From assembly GCF_016862575.1 (NCBI RefSeq), contig NZ_BONF01000032.1:62001-126000 (forward strand): a stretch of DNA of 64,000 bases, read 5' to 3'. Both the position numbers and the translations under genes were made by a program. This document shows, piece after piece, positions 17,538 to 26,564 of this stretch. The notes beneath the pieces were generated by a model. The model had not been told where the DNA came from. It ran no database searches and saw only the letters and a list, made by a program, of their open reading frames with translations. Source of the DNA: Catellatospora bangladeshensis. GTDB taxonomy: Bacteria; Actinomycetota; Actinomycetes; Mycobacteriales; Micromonosporaceae. Numbering within the stretch: position 1 is the first letter of the stretch; every line of letters starts with the position of its first letter.

Positions 17538-18809
17538 CTATGCCGCGACCGGCGCGCTCCCGCTCACGGCGTACGCCGATGTGGCGGACACCGCCCCGGC
17601 GGCCGGGAGTGGCGCGGACCCGGCGGCGACGGTGACGGCGGCACGGGCGGCGGTCAGCGCCTGGTCGAGGTCGGCCCACAGGTCCTCGGGGTCCTCCAGG
17701 CCGACGGACATGCGCAGCAGGTTCGGGGTGATGCCGCCGGTCTCCTTGCCTTCCGCGTCCACCAGCCGGTGGGTGAGCAGCGCCGGGTGCTCGATCAGCG
17801 TGTCCACCGAGCCCAGGCTGACCGCGGGGGTGATCAGGCGCAGCGCGGCGACCACCGCGGCGGCGTCCCCGGCCGTCTCGAATGCGATCATCGCGCCGGG
17901 CCCGCGCATCTGGCGGCCGATCAGCCCGCGCGGGTCGCTACCGGGCAGGCCGGGGTAGTGCACCTTGGAGATCCCCCGGTGCACGGCCAGGCGCACGGCC
18001 AGCGTCGCCGCGGTGGCCTGCGCGGCGCGGACCCGCAGCGGCAGCGTGGCCAGGCCGCGGTGCAGCAGGTAGCCGCCGAGCGGGTGCAGCACGGCGCCGG
18101 TCAGGATGCGCACCTGGCGCAGCGCCCCGGCCCGGTGCTCGGCGCAGGCGACCACGCCGCCGAGCACGTCGCCGTGCCCGCCGAGGTACTTGGTGCCCGA
18201 GTGCACGACGTAGGCGGCGCCGAGGCGGGCCGGGTTCTGCAGCACTGGGGTGGCGAAGGTGTTGTCGACCATGAGCGGCACGTCGCCGGCCTGGATGGCC
18301 ACGGTGGCGATGTCGACCAGGCTGAGCGTCGGGTTGCCCGGCGTCTCGACCACGACCAGGCCGGTGTCGGGGCGGATCGCGCCGCCGACCTCGTCCTGGT
18401 CGACCCAGGTCACGGACAGGCCGAGCAGCCCGATCGAGAGCAGGTGGTCGGTGCCGCCGTAGAGCGGGCGCACCGCGACCACGTGCTTCTTGCCGGTCAG
18501 CACGCACGCCGCCTGCAGCACGGCGGTGATCGCGGCCATGCCGGATGCGAACGAGACCGCGGCCTCGGTGCCTTCCAGCTGCGCGAGGGCCTGCTCGAAG
18601 CGGGCCGTGGTCGGGTTGTGGAGCCGCTGGTACACCGGGGTCGCGGCGCTGGCCGCGCCGTCGGCGAACGCGCCCAGGGCCGCGCCCGCGGCGACCTGGT
18701 CGTGCATCGGGTACGTGGTGGAGAAGTCCAGCGGGAGTGCGTGCACCCCGAGCTCGGCGAGGTCCTCGCGGCCCGCGTGCACGGCACGGGTGTCGACGGC
18801 GTAGGTCAT
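17538..18809 (-). CDS. Cys/Met metabolism PLP-dependent enzyme (cystathionine gamma-synthase/lyase family)
   Basis: A 423-residue fold-type I PLP enzyme. Lys207 in [12 protein letters not shown] binds PLP. Other hallmarks are [40 protein letters not shown] and DNTFATP. Members make cystathionine, cleave it, or degrade methionine; the sequence does not decide between these. The last 35 residues are an Ala-rich non-conserved tail. It is divergent from an Lrp-type regulator with 59 nt between start codons, which suggests amino-acid-responsive control. Confidence 0.85.
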   Translation of the reverse strand: MTYAVDTRAVHAGREDLAELGVHALPLDFSTTYPMHDQVAAGAALGAFADGAASAATPVYQRLHNPTTARFEQALAQLEGTEAAVSFASGMAAITAVLQAACVLTGKKHVVAVRPLYGGTDHLLSIGLLGLSVTWVDQDEVGGAIRPDTGLVVVETPGNPTLSLVDIATVAIQAGDVPLMVDNTFATPVLQNPARLGAAYVVHSGTKYLGGHGDVLGGVVACAEHRAGALRQVRILTGAVLHPLGGYLLHRGLATLPLRVRAAQATAATLAVRLAVHRGISKVHYPGLPGSDPRGLIGRQMRGPGAMIAFETAGDAAAVVAALRLITPAVSLGSVDTLIEHPALLTHRLVDAEGKETGGITPNLLRMSVGLEDPEDLWADLDQALTAARAAVTVAAGSAPLPAAGAVSATSAYAVSGSAPVAA

Positions 18810-18855
18810 GCGCGGATCTTCGTGCCTTCTCCGGCCCGACTGAACCGCTTCCGAA

Positions 18856-18861
18856 TAGTCT
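18856..18861 (+). promoter_or_regulatory. Possible leaderless promoter -10 of the Lrp gene
   Basis: TAGTCT fits the TANNNT -10 pattern and lies 7 nt before the ATG, which has no clear ribosome site. This spacing is typical of leaderless actinobacterial mRNAs. No convincing -35 is seen. Confidence 0.3.
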
Positions 18862-18868
18862 TCGGCAC

Positions 18869-19339
18869 ATGACCGGAAATCCCGTGCTTGATGCGATCGA
18901 CGCGGCGATCCTGCGCGAGTTGCAGAACGATGCGCGGATCTCGAACAAGGACCTGGCGGCGCGGGTGAACGTCGCGGCGTCGACCTGCCTGGAGCGGGTG
19001 CGGGCGCTGCAGCGGCGCGGAGTGCTGGCCGGGTTCCACGCCGAGGCCGACCCGGCGGCGCTGGGGCGGCCGCTGCAGGCGTACATAGCCGTGCGGGTGC
19101 GGCCGCACAACCGGGACGTGGTGGAGCCGTTCATCCGGTTCGTGCTGGACCTGCCCGAGACGCTGGCGCTGAGTCACATCGCGGGCCCCGACGACTTCCT
19201 CGTGCACGTCGCGGTGCGCGACGCCGCCCACCTGCAGCGCCTGCTGCTGGACGGGTTCACCTCCCGCCGCGAGGTGGCCCACCTGGAGACCCAGCTGATC
19301 TTCCAGCACCATCGAAAATGGGACATATCGCCGATCTGA
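18869..19339 (+). CDS. Lrp/AsnC-family transcriptional regulator
   Basis: A 156-residue Lrp-type protein. The N-terminal winged helix (LDAIDAAILRELQNDARISNKDLAARVNVAASTCLERVRALQRRGVL) is followed by a RAM/AsnC ligand domain (ALSHIAGPDDFLVHVAVRD). It probably regulates the divergent Cys/Met enzyme gene in response to an amino acid. The next gene downstream is 917 nt away. Confidence 0.9.
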   Translation: MTGNPVLDAIDAAILRELQNDARISNKDLAARVNVAASTCLERVRALQRRGVLAGFHAEADPAALGRPLQAYIAVRVRPHNRDVVEPFIRFVLDLPETLALSHIAGPDDFLVHVAVRDAAHLQRLLLDGFTSRREVAHLETQLIFQHHRKWDISPI

Positions 19340-20256
19340 CCGGAGGCCGCCGTCCGGCACGGATCAGCGGTTTCGCTGCGTAGCCATTCGCCGCCGGCAC
19401 CGGTTACCCAAGGCATACGACCAGCGGATGCGAGATCCGCAACGCAAGCGACGGGGGTCTGGTTTGACCGCGGTGGCCTGGATTGCCGATCACCGGCCGG
19501 TGACGCTGTGCGCGTCGCCGTGCGCGGCGGATTCGCGGCAGCGCTCCGCAGGAGGACGACATCCGAAGACGGTCCCGGGCGCAGCCGCCCGGCGACCGGT
19601 GCACAACGGACGGTGACACCGCGCGGCTGAGCGAGCCGCCCGAGGGCCCACCGCCCGCGCCGCCCGCGAGGGCGGTCCACTCAGGTCTGGTGCGGACCTG
19701 CCACTGACGAGAGGCAGCCGCACCATGTCCATTTTGCGCAGCCCACCGAAGGCCGGCCGGCGCACACCGCCCGGTCGCGGCCGATGCTCCGTCCGACCGT
19801 CCGCATGGGACCGCTGCGCGCGCTGAACGCCCGCGTGTCGCTCCCCCGGAACTGTTGTTACGACGCGGTACGGCAAAAATGGGGCGAATCTTCGCAAACA
19901 GGCAGAAATATCCCATGAAGTAACGAAATTTCGACGAACCTTGTACCCAGGAACGTCACCCCGGTGGGCCGGCCGAACTGCCGACCTCGCCACTGACCCT
20001 TGAACCGCGACCGGCACACCCTGCCGCGTCGTGTCCGTTTTATCCCGATGAGGTATCAAATGCGACGACCCTCTCCGGCAACCGGGGCGGCACCGGCCCG
20101 CCGATTACCCCGCCGTGCGACGGCCGCGGCCGGCCCGGTCCGCCCCGTTCGCCGCGACACCCGGAGCACCCGCCGGAAAGACGCACCGTTCAGCCCCGCC
20201 ATCAGCCACGACGCCGGCACGGCGTCCGACTCCGCGTTCGATCTATGGAGAACTCA
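19340..20256 (+). other. 917-nt gene-free leader of the glycan operon
   Basis: No open frame here has convincing coding character. The stretch at about 19840-19960 is clearly more AT-rich than its surroundings and holds a perfect 10-bp palindrome CGAAATTTCG at 19924-19933. A promoter with a long 5' leader is the simplest reading. I searched by eye for c-di-GMP and c-di-AMP riboswitch landmarks and found none. A leader of this size before a 15-kb surface-glycan operon suggests regulated elongation or an uncharacterised RNA element. Confidence 0.4.
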
Positions 20257-21228
20257 ATGCTCACCCGCCCTGAAGACGTCGACGGCCACGCGAGCACCGT
20301 GGTCAGCCCGCCGTACCCGCCGGCCGGCGACGGCGCCCTGCTCACCTGGCGCGAAAGCCTGACCGCGCCGCCCATCGTGCGGTCGCGCGAGCGACGGGCC
20401 GGCCGGGACGACGCCGCGGCCGGCGGCCAGCCCCGGCGCCAGACCGTCAGCCTGATCATCCCGACCCTCAACGAGGCGGAGAACATCCCCTGGGTGCTCG
20501 AGCGCATCCCCTCGATCGTGGACGAGGTGATCATCGTCGACGGGCACTCCTCGGACGACACCGTCAAGGTCGCCCGAGCCGTCCGCCCGGACGTCGTCGT
20601 GGTGAACCAGCGCTTCCGTGGCAAGGGCGACGCCGTGCGCGTCGCGCTCGCCGCCGCGACGTCCGATCTCATCGTGATGATCGACGCGGACGGCAGCATG
20701 GAGCCGTCCGAGATCTACCGTTTCGTGACCCCGCTGATGAACGGCTACGACCTCGTGAAGGGGTCGCGGTACCTGGCCGGCGGCGGATCGGAGGACCTCA
20801 CCCTCCTGCGGCGGCTGGGCAACTCGGTGCTCGTCTGGATGACGAACATGATGTTCCTCGTCCGCTTCACCGACCTGTGCTACGGCTTCTGCTCGTTCCG
20901 CCGGGACTGCGTGCCGGCGCTGGCCCTCACCGCGCACGGCTTCGAGATCGAGACGGAGCTCATCGTGCGCGCGCTGAAGGCCGACCTGCGCATCGCCGAG
21001 GTGCCCAGCACCGAGCTGCAGCGGCGGCGCGGCACCTCCAACCTGCGCACGTTCCGCGACGGGCAGCGGGTGCTCCGCACGCTGCTGCGTGAGCGCATCA
21101 TCCGCAAGCCGCGGCCCGTCGTGGACCCGATCGACCAGCGCGTGCTGCAGGAGTGGCGGACGGTGGCCGGCGACGTGTGCCTCGCACAGGCGTCGGGCCA
21201 CCCGCTGGAGGAGAGGAGCCTCCTGTGA
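20257..21228 (+). CDS. Family 2 glycosyltransferase, DPM1/polyprenyl-phosphate type
   Basis: First gene of the glycan operon, 323 residues. After a 60-residue variable N-terminus comes a GT-A domain: VSLIIPTLNEAENIPWVLERIP, EVIIVDGHSSDDT, the acidic motif MIDADGSM, and GSRYLAGGGS. This is the dolichol/polyprenyl-phosphate sugar transferase pattern, so it may charge a polyprenyl carrier or extend a lipid-linked sugar. There is no C-terminal membrane domain. I prefer the ATG at 20257 because GGAG at 20247-20250 is 6 nt upstream; an ATG at 20245 has no ribosome site. Confidence 0.85.
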   Translation: MLTRPEDVDGHASTVVSPPYPPAGDGALLTWRESLTAPPIVRSRERRAGRDDAAAGGQPRRQTVSLIIPTLNEAENIPWVLERIPSIVDEVIIVDGHSSDDTVKVARAVRPDVVVVNQRFRGKGDAVRVALAAATSDLIVMIDADGSMEPSEIYRFVTPLMNGYDLVKGSRYLAGGGSEDLTLLRRLGNSVLVWMTNMMFLVRFTDLCYGFCSFRRDCVPALALTAHGFEIETELIVRALKADLRIAEVPSTELQRRRGTSNLRTFRDGQRVLRTLLRERIIRKPRPVVDPIDQRVLQEWRTVAGDVCLAQASGHPLEERSLL

Positions 21229-22538
21229 TCGCGTACCAGCGGAAATCTCCCGCGGCGGGCGGCCGGATCGCCCTGGCCGTGCTGCTCGGCCTGCTGCTCG
21301 GCCTCACCCCGGCGCCGGACCGGCTGACCCCGGCGGCGAGCGCCGCCGCCGGTGACGTCGGCTACGCCGGGCCGTCGACCTCGGGTGACGGTTCGGCGGC
21401 GACCGGCGAGAAGCCGGAGAGCAAGCTGTGGTGGCACGACGGCCGCTGGTGGGCGGTGCTGTTCCACTCGGCCAGCCAGACGCACCGCATCTTCTGGCTG
21501 GACCGGCCCGCGCAGACCTGGGCCGACACCGGCACGGTCGTCGACAACAGGGCCAAGACCCGCGCCGACGTGCTGTGGGACGGCGCCCACCTCTACGTGG
21601 CCTCGCACGTGCGGGCCTCCTCGTCCACCGCTGCCGCCTCAGGAAACCCGGCGCGGCTCTACCGCTACAGCTACGAGCCCGCCACGCAGGCCTACACCCG
21701 GGACGCCGGGTTCCCGGTCCAGATCAACAACTACTCGACCGAGACGCTGACCATCGACAAGGACTCCACCGGGGTGCTGTGGGCGACCTGGACGCAGGGC
21801 GCGAAGGTCTACGTGAACTCCACGCTCGGCGCCGACACGACCTGGGGCACGCCGTTCGTGCTCCCGGTCACCGGAGCCACCGGGCTGGACGCCGACGACA
21901 TCTCGGTGGTCGTCTCGTTCGGCGGCGGCCGAACCGGCGTGATGTGGAGCAACCAGCCCACGTCGGCGGTCTTCTTCGCGGTGCACGCCGACGGCGCGGC
22001 ACCGTCCAGCTGGGACGTCGGCCGCAGGGCGATCCAGGGGCCGAAGTCCGCCGACGACCACATCAACATCAAGACGCTGCTGGCCGACCCGTCCGGGCAG
22101 GTCATCGCGGTGGTGAAGACCAGCCACGACGAGGGCGGGTCACAGTCCGCGCCGCAGATCATGCTGCTGTCCCGCGATCCCGCCACCGGCGACTGGTCGG
22201 CCCACCCGGTGGGGCGTGTCAAGGACTGCCACACCCGGCCGATCGTCATGATCGACTCGGAGAACCGGATGGTGTACGTGTTCGCCACCGCCCCGGACAG
22301 CGGCTGCCCGTTCTCCGGCGCCGACGGGACGATCTTCATGAAGAGCTCCCCGCTGGACGACATCTCGTTCCCGGCCGGGCGCGGCACGCCGGTCATGCGG
22401 GACGCGCTGTCGCCCCACCTCAACAACGTGACCTCGACCAAGCAGACCGTCGACAGCACGACCGGCCTCGTCGTGCTGGCCTCCAACGACTCGACGCAGC
22501 GCTACTGGCACGCCGACATCCCGCTGGTGGCGCCGTGA
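21225..22538 (+). CDS. Secreted protein with sialidase/BNR-like beta-propeller repeats
   Basis: A 437-residue exported protein with a signal peptide ending near AASAAAG. The rest is built of repeated strands with KLWWHDGRWWAVLFHS, DVLWDGAHLYVASHV, LTIDKDSTGVLWATWTQGAKVYVN, the pattern of a six-bladed propeller. No sialidase Arg triad or Asp-box set is complete, so I do not call it a sialidase. It may bind or cleave the glycan made by this operon. GTG start overlaps the previous stop (GTGA), with GGAGGAGAGGAG upstream. Confidence 0.65.
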   Translation: MIAYQRKSPAAGGRIALAVLLGLLLGLTPAPDRLTPAASAAAGDVGYAGPSTSGDGSAATGEKPESKLWWHDGRWWAVLFHSASQTHRIFWLDRPAQTWADTGTVVDNRAKTRADVLWDGAHLYVASHVRASSSTAAASGNPARLYRYSYEPATQAYTRDAGFPVQINNYSTETLTIDKDSTGVLWATWTQGAKVYVNSTLGADTTWGTPFVLPVTGATGLDADDISVVVSFGGGRTGVMWSNQPTSAVFFAVHADGAAPSSWDVGRRAIQGPKSADDHINIKTLLADPSGQVIAVVKTSHDEGGSQSAPQIMLLSRDPATGDWSAHPVGRVKDCHTRPIVMIDSENRMVYVFATAPDSGCPFSGADGTIFMKSSPLDDISFPAGRGTPVMRDALSPHLNNVTSTKQTVDSTTGLVVLASNDSTQRYWHADIPLVAP

Positions 22539-23644
22539 CCGCCCCGGCCGTGCCGCACTCGCGCCGCGGGCGGATCGGCGCCCAGGGCCGCGCCTACACG
22601 GTGACCAGCCCGGTGCCCGCCGGGGTCTGGGAGGAGGTGCTCGCCTCCGCCCCGCAGGTGCTGGCGAGCCAGACCCCGGAATGGCTGCGGTGCGTCTGCG
22701 CCGTCGGCGGGTTCGAGGACGCGTCCCGCCTCTACGAGACCGCCGACGGCAGGCGCCTGGTGCTCCCGCTCGCCCGGCGCGCCGTGCTCGGCCGGATGAT
22801 CCTGAGCGAGGCCTCGATGCCCTTCGGCTGGGGACCGGCGGGGCTGCTCGGCGAATCGGGAGTGGTGCTTCCCGACGACGTCCGCATGGTCTTCGGCGAC
22901 CTCGCCGCCCACCGCGCGCTGCGGGTCTGGCTCCGCCCGGAGCCCGCCGCCGCGGCTACGTGGGAGGAGGGCAGGCCACCCTGGACGGTGCGCCGGCCCG
23001 CGATGGCGCAGAGCCTCTCCCTCGCGGGCGGCTTCGACGAGGTGTGGCGCACCCGCTTCCGCCGCGACACCCGCAACCGGATCAACCGGGCCGAGCGGGC
23101 CGAGGTCGTCGTCGAACGCGACGACACCGGCCGGCTCGTGCCGGTCTTCCAGCGGCTCTACGCCATGTCCGTCGAGCGGTGGGCTCGCCACGAGGGCCAG
23201 CCCGTGGCGCTGGCCCAGTGGCGGGCCGCGCTGCGCGAGCCCGCGGGCAAGCTGCGGACGGTCGCGGAGCGGCTCGGTGCGCGATGCCGGGTGTACGCCG
23301 GGTTCGTCGACGGCCGTCCGGCCGCCGCGATCGTCGTGCTGTTCACGGCGACGACGGCGACGTACTGGCGCGGCGCCATGAACGAGGAGCTGGCGGGCCG
23401 GACCTACGCCAACTACCTGCTGCACCGTGCCGCCATCCGGGACGCGGCCGAGGCCGGCTGCGCGGCGTACCACATGGGGGACTCGCGGCCCGGGTCGCCG
23501 CTGGCGCTGTTCAAGAGCCGCTTCGGCGCGGTGGAGCAGCACTACGCGAGCTACTGGCTCGAGCGGCTCCCGGTCGCCTCGCTCACCGAGCGCGCGCGCC
23601 GCCGTGCCGGTGCCGCCCTCCAGCAGCTGCGCGGGCGGAGGTAG
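22535..23644 (+). CDS. FemAB/GNAT-like acyl- or aminoacyltransferase
   Basis: A 369-residue protein of the BioF2/FemAB-like GNAT group. Evidence is the C-terminal GNAT part: RTRFRRDTRNRINRAERAEVVVERD, CRVYAGFVDGRPAAAIVVLFT, TYWRGAMNEELAGRTYANYLLHRAAIRDAAEAGCAAYHMGDS and LALFKSRFGA. Such proteins in exopolysaccharide loci are thought to acylate or aminoacylate sugars. Start GTG overlaps the previous stop. Donor and acceptor are unknown. Confidence 0.75.
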   Translation: MTAPAVPHSRRGRIGAQGRAYTVTSPVPAGVWEEVLASAPQVLASQTPEWLRCVCAVGGFEDASRLYETADGRRLVLPLARRAVLGRMILSEASMPFGWGPAGLLGESGVVLPDDVRMVFGDLAAHRALRVWLRPEPAAAATWEEGRPPWTVRRPAMAQSLSLAGGFDEVWRTRFRRDTRNRINRAERAEVVVERDDTGRLVPVFQRLYAMSVERWARHEGQPVALAQWRAALREPAGKLRTVAERLGARCRVYAGFVDGRPAAAIVVLFTATTATYWRGAMNEELAGRTYANYLLHRAAIRDAAEAGCAAYHMGDSRPGSPLALFKSRFGAVEQHYASYWLERLPVASLTERARRRAGAALQQLRGRR

Positions 23645-23646
23645 GG

Positions 23647-25272
23647 GTGGGCCGACCACACCGAGTCGCGGGCAGGCACGCCGCACACCGCCCCAGGCAT
23701 GCCATGGACGGGCCCGGAGCCCACGGCCGGGTCCGGCCCCGCGAGTACGCCGCGATCCGGCCCGGCCGGCACCGCACCGCCCGGACCGGCCCGTCCGGGC
23801 GGCGCGGGCCCCGGACCGTGGCGGCCACCGCGGTGCTGCTCCTGCTGCCCGGCCTGCTCCTGTTCGCCTGGCCGAACTGGTCCTGGCCGCGCCCCGCCGA
23901 ATGGACCGCCGCCGGTGGCGGCGCCCACGACCGGGCCACTCCCCCGCGGCACCGGCCCGACCCCGGCACGCTGGCGGTGGGCGTCACGCACGCCCAGTAC
24001 TCGATCGACGGCTGGAGTAACGCCGAGGCCCGCGCGTCGGCGAAGGCGGTCCTCACCGCGACGGCGACGTACCAGAACCAGCACATCATGGGCTGGGGTG
24101 CGCTCAACCCGCAGCCCAGGCCGGGGGTGTACGACTGGTCGTCGCTCGACAAGCGGATGGCGCTGATCCGGTCCACCGGCGGCACCCCGGTCATCACCCT
24201 GTGCTGCGCGCCGGACTGGATGAAGGGCGGGCAGGCGGGCGAGACGGACTGGAAACGGCTCGAAGCGGCCCCCGACCGGCGGCACTACCGCGACTTCGCC
24301 GAACTCGCCGCGGCGGTCGCCCGCCGGTATCCCGACGTCACCCACTACCAGGTGTGGAACGAACTCAAGGGTTTCTGGGACGAGAAGAGCAACCGGTGGG
24401 ACGCGGCCGCCTACACCGACCTCTACAACGCGGTGTACGACGCGTTGAAGGCGGTCGACCCGGCGATCGCCGTCGGCGGGCCGTACGTCGTCCTCGACAC
24501 CTGGTCCGGCGGCCGGGCCGGCGGCCACGCGTCCTGCCTGGCCGGCGACTGGGGGGTCGTCGACCAGCGCGGGCTGGACGTCCTCGACTACTGGCTGCGG
24601 CACAAGCGCGGGGCGGACTTCGTCGCGCTCGACGCGGGGCTGGGCACCCGCGACCAGGGGCTCGCCCCGGCCGCGCGCGCCGCCCGCGCCAGCGCGCTGT
24701 TCGGCGCCGTGACCAGCTGGGTGCGCCGGCGCACGTCGCTGCCGGTGTGGTGGAGCGAGTTCCACGTGGGACGGGCCGACGCGGCCGCGGAGCCGCAGCT
24801 CGTCTCCCGGGCCCTGGCCGCGCTGCTGCACATGGCCGGTGCGGGCGCGTCGGTGGCGCTGGTGTGGCAGCCGCAGCGCTCCCCGAGCACGCCGGGCCCG
24901 CTCCCCCCGGCCCTGTGGACCGCGACCGACGGCCCCGGCGGGGGCCGCCCGCTCGCGTACGCGCAGGCGCTGGCGCTGCTGCGGCGGATCCTCGCCGATC
25001 CCGCCGGGGACGGCCCGGTCAGCTGGCCGCTGCCGGACGTGGGCGTCCTGCACGGCCGCACGGACCTGCTGCTGGTGAACACCGGCGGGGAACGGGCCGC
25101 CGTCGACGTACGGGGTCAGCGCGTGCAGCTCGGGCCGTACGAGATCCGGCACGTGCCGCTGCCGGCCGGGGCTCCCGCGGCGCCGAGCGGCTCCCCCACC
25201 ACCCTGCCCGACCAGTGCCGCAGCCCGCTGCCCGCGCCCACGCGCTCGGCGGGCCCGGCTTCGACGACGTGA
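23647..25272 (+). CDS. Membrane-anchored GH39-like glycoside hydrolase
   Basis: A 541-residue protein with a basic N-terminal cytoplasmic part, one membrane helix (VAATAVLLLLPGLLLFAWP) and an outside TIM-barrel domain. The likely acid/base is Glu239 in QVWNELKGF and the nucleophile Glu371 in WWSEFHVG, the clan GH-A arrangement seen in GH39 xylosidases. QNQHIMGWGALNPQPRPGVYDWSSLD is the usual first barrel strand region. The GTG at 23647 has GGAGGT 4-5 nt upstream; ATG at 23704 lacks a ribosome site. It may trim, edit or release the operon's glycan. Confidence 0.75.
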   Translation: MGRPHRVAGRHAAHRPRHAMDGPGAHGRVRPREYAAIRPGRHRTARTGPSGRRGPRTVAATAVLLLLPGLLLFAWPNWSWPRPAEWTAAGGGAHDRATPPRHRPDPGTLAVGVTHAQYSIDGWSNAEARASAKAVLTATATYQNQHIMGWGALNPQPRPGVYDWSSLDKRMALIRSTGGTPVITLCCAPDWMKGGQAGETDWKRLEAAPDRRHYRDFAELAAAVARRYPDVTHYQVWNELKGFWDEKSNRWDAAAYTDLYNAVYDALKAVDPAIAVGGPYVVLDTWSGGRAGGHASCLAGDWGVVDQRGLDVLDYWLRHKRGADFVALDAGLGTRDQGLAPAARAARASALFGAVTSWVRRRTSLPVWWSEFHVGRADAAAEPQLVSRALAALLHMAGAGASVALVWQPQRSPSTPGPLPPALWTATDGPGGGRPLAYAQALALLRRILADPAGDGPVSWPLPDVGVLHGRTDLLLVNTGGERAAVDVRGQRVQLGPYEIRHVPLPAGAPAAPSGSPTTLPDQCRSPLPAPTRSAGPASTT

Positions 25273-25283
25273 GGAGCGACCAC

Positions 25284-26564
25284 ATGCCCATGCCCGCGGG
25301 AGCCCTGTCGGCCCCCAGCCGGCACCCCGCGCTGCGCCGACCCGACAGCCTGGCCCGCAGAGTGCTGGCCGATCTCGACGCGGCGGCGGTGCGCTGGTGC
25401 GTCCTGCGCGGCGGCGCGGGCGACCGGGACGACCTGGACGTCCTCGTCGCGGCCGCGGACCTGCCGCGCGCCCTGGCCGTCCTGAAGGCGTGCGGGCTGC
25501 TCCGCCTCCCGGCGTACGGGCGGGGCACGCACGTGTTCTTCCTGGGACTCGACGCGGCCACGAGCAGCTGGGTGCAGTTCGACCTGGTCACCGAACTCGC
25601 CTACGGTCGGCACGCCGAGCTGCCGACCGGCGCGGAGGACGGGTGCCTGGCCCGGCGGGTGCGGCGCGACGGCGTCTGGCTGCTGCGGCCCGAGGACGAG
25701 TTCTGGGCGCTGCTGCTGCACTGCCTGCTCGACAAGCGCGCCTTCGCGAGCCGCCACCTGCACCGCCTCGACCGGCTGCACGGCCGGACGTCGCTGCACA
25801 GCCCGCTGGCGGCGGCGGTGCCCGCGGCGGTCGGCTCCGCGCTGCTGCTGCGGCAGGCCCGGGCGAGGAAGTGGGCCGCGCTGGAGTCGCAGGGCGGCGC
25901 GCTGCGACGGGCGTGGCGCCGGACCCGGCCGCTCACCACGGTCCGCAGGTCGGCCGGGTCCGCCGCGCTGCGGCTGGTGGAACGGCCGTTGCAGGCCTGG
26001 AGCCGGCGCGGGGCCAGCGTGGCGCTCCTCGGGCCCGACGGGGCAGGCAAGTCGACCCTGGCGAAGGGGATCGAGTCTGCCTTCTTCTTCCCGGTGCGCC
26101 GCGTCTACATGGGACTGTGGAAGGCCGACGACGCACCCGCCGGGGCCGTCGCGCGGACCCTGCGCATCATGCTGCGGCCGCTGGTGGCGTGGGGCCGCTA
26201 CCTCACCGGGCTGGGCCACCGGCTGCTCGGGCGCACGGCGGTCTTCGACCGGTACGTGTACGACGCGCTGCTGCCGCCGCGCGGTTCGCTCCGCTGGCTC
26301 AAGCGGCCGTACTTCCAGCTGATCAGCCGGTCGTGCCCGCGGCCGCACCTGGTCCTGCTGCTGGACGTGCCGGGCCGGGTGATGCACGTGCGGTCCGGCG
26401 AGTACGACCCGGCGCACCTGGAGACCGAGCGGGCGCACTACCGGCGCCTGCGGCAGCGCATCCCCGACCTGGAGCACGTGGACGCCGACCGGCCGCCGGA
26501 CGTCGTGCTCGCCGACGCGCTGTCCCGGATCTGGCGGCACTACGTGGAGAGGGCGGGCCGATGA
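25284..26564 (+). CDS. Nucleotidyltransferase-like/P-loop (thymidylate kinase-like) fusion protein
   Basis: A 426-residue two-part protein. Residues 1-200 resemble a minimal nucleotidyltransferase fold (RRVLADLDAAAVRWCVLRG...DDLDVLVAAADLPRAL). Residues about 240-426 form a P-loop kinase with Walker A GPDGAGKST at 249-257, a DRYVYD lid-type motif and LVLLLDV. The kinase part resembles thymidylate kinases, but dTMP is not an obvious substrate in a glycan locus. It may phosphorylate a sugar or lipid or make a nucleotide sugar. GAGGAG precedes the ATG. The next gene overlaps by 4 nt. Confidence 0.65.
   Translation: MPMPAGALSAPSRHPALRRPDSLARRVLADLDAAAVRWCVLRGGAGDRDDLDVLVAAADLPRALAVLKACGLLRLPAYGRGTHVFFLGLDAATSSWVQFDLVTELAYGRHAELPTGAEDGCLARRVRRDGVWLLRPEDEFWALLLHCLLDKRAFASRHLHRLDRLHGRTSLHSPLAAAVPAAVGSALLLRQARARKWAALESQGGALRRAWRRTRPLTTVRRSAGSAALRLVERPLQAWSRRGASVALLGPDGAGKSTLAKGIESAFFFPVRRVYMGLWKADDAPAGAVARTLRIMLRPLVAWGRYLTGLGHRLLGRTAVFDRYVYDALLPPRGSLRWLKRPYFQLISRSCPRPHLVLLLDVPGRVMHVRSGEYDPAHLETERAHYRRLRQRIPDLEHVDADRPPDVVLADALSRIWRHYVERAGR

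Noticed and set aside
19404-19916. Possible 170-residue gene on the minus strand in the glycan leader
   Set aside because: No ribosome site, no domain, mixed composition and AT-rich start; coding character is poor.
19840-20256. c-di-GMP or c-di-AMP riboswitch before the glycan operon
   Set aside because: No conserved GEMM or ydaO core could be recognised by eye. A covariance search would decide.
20000-20362. Plus-strand frame running into the first glycosyltransferase gene
   Set aside because: Overlaps the GT2 gene in another frame and has Arg/Ala/Thr-rich low-information sequence.
21225-22538. Sialidase
   Set aside because: The propeller-like repeats are present, but the Arg triad and Asp-box pattern needed for sialidase activity are not seen.
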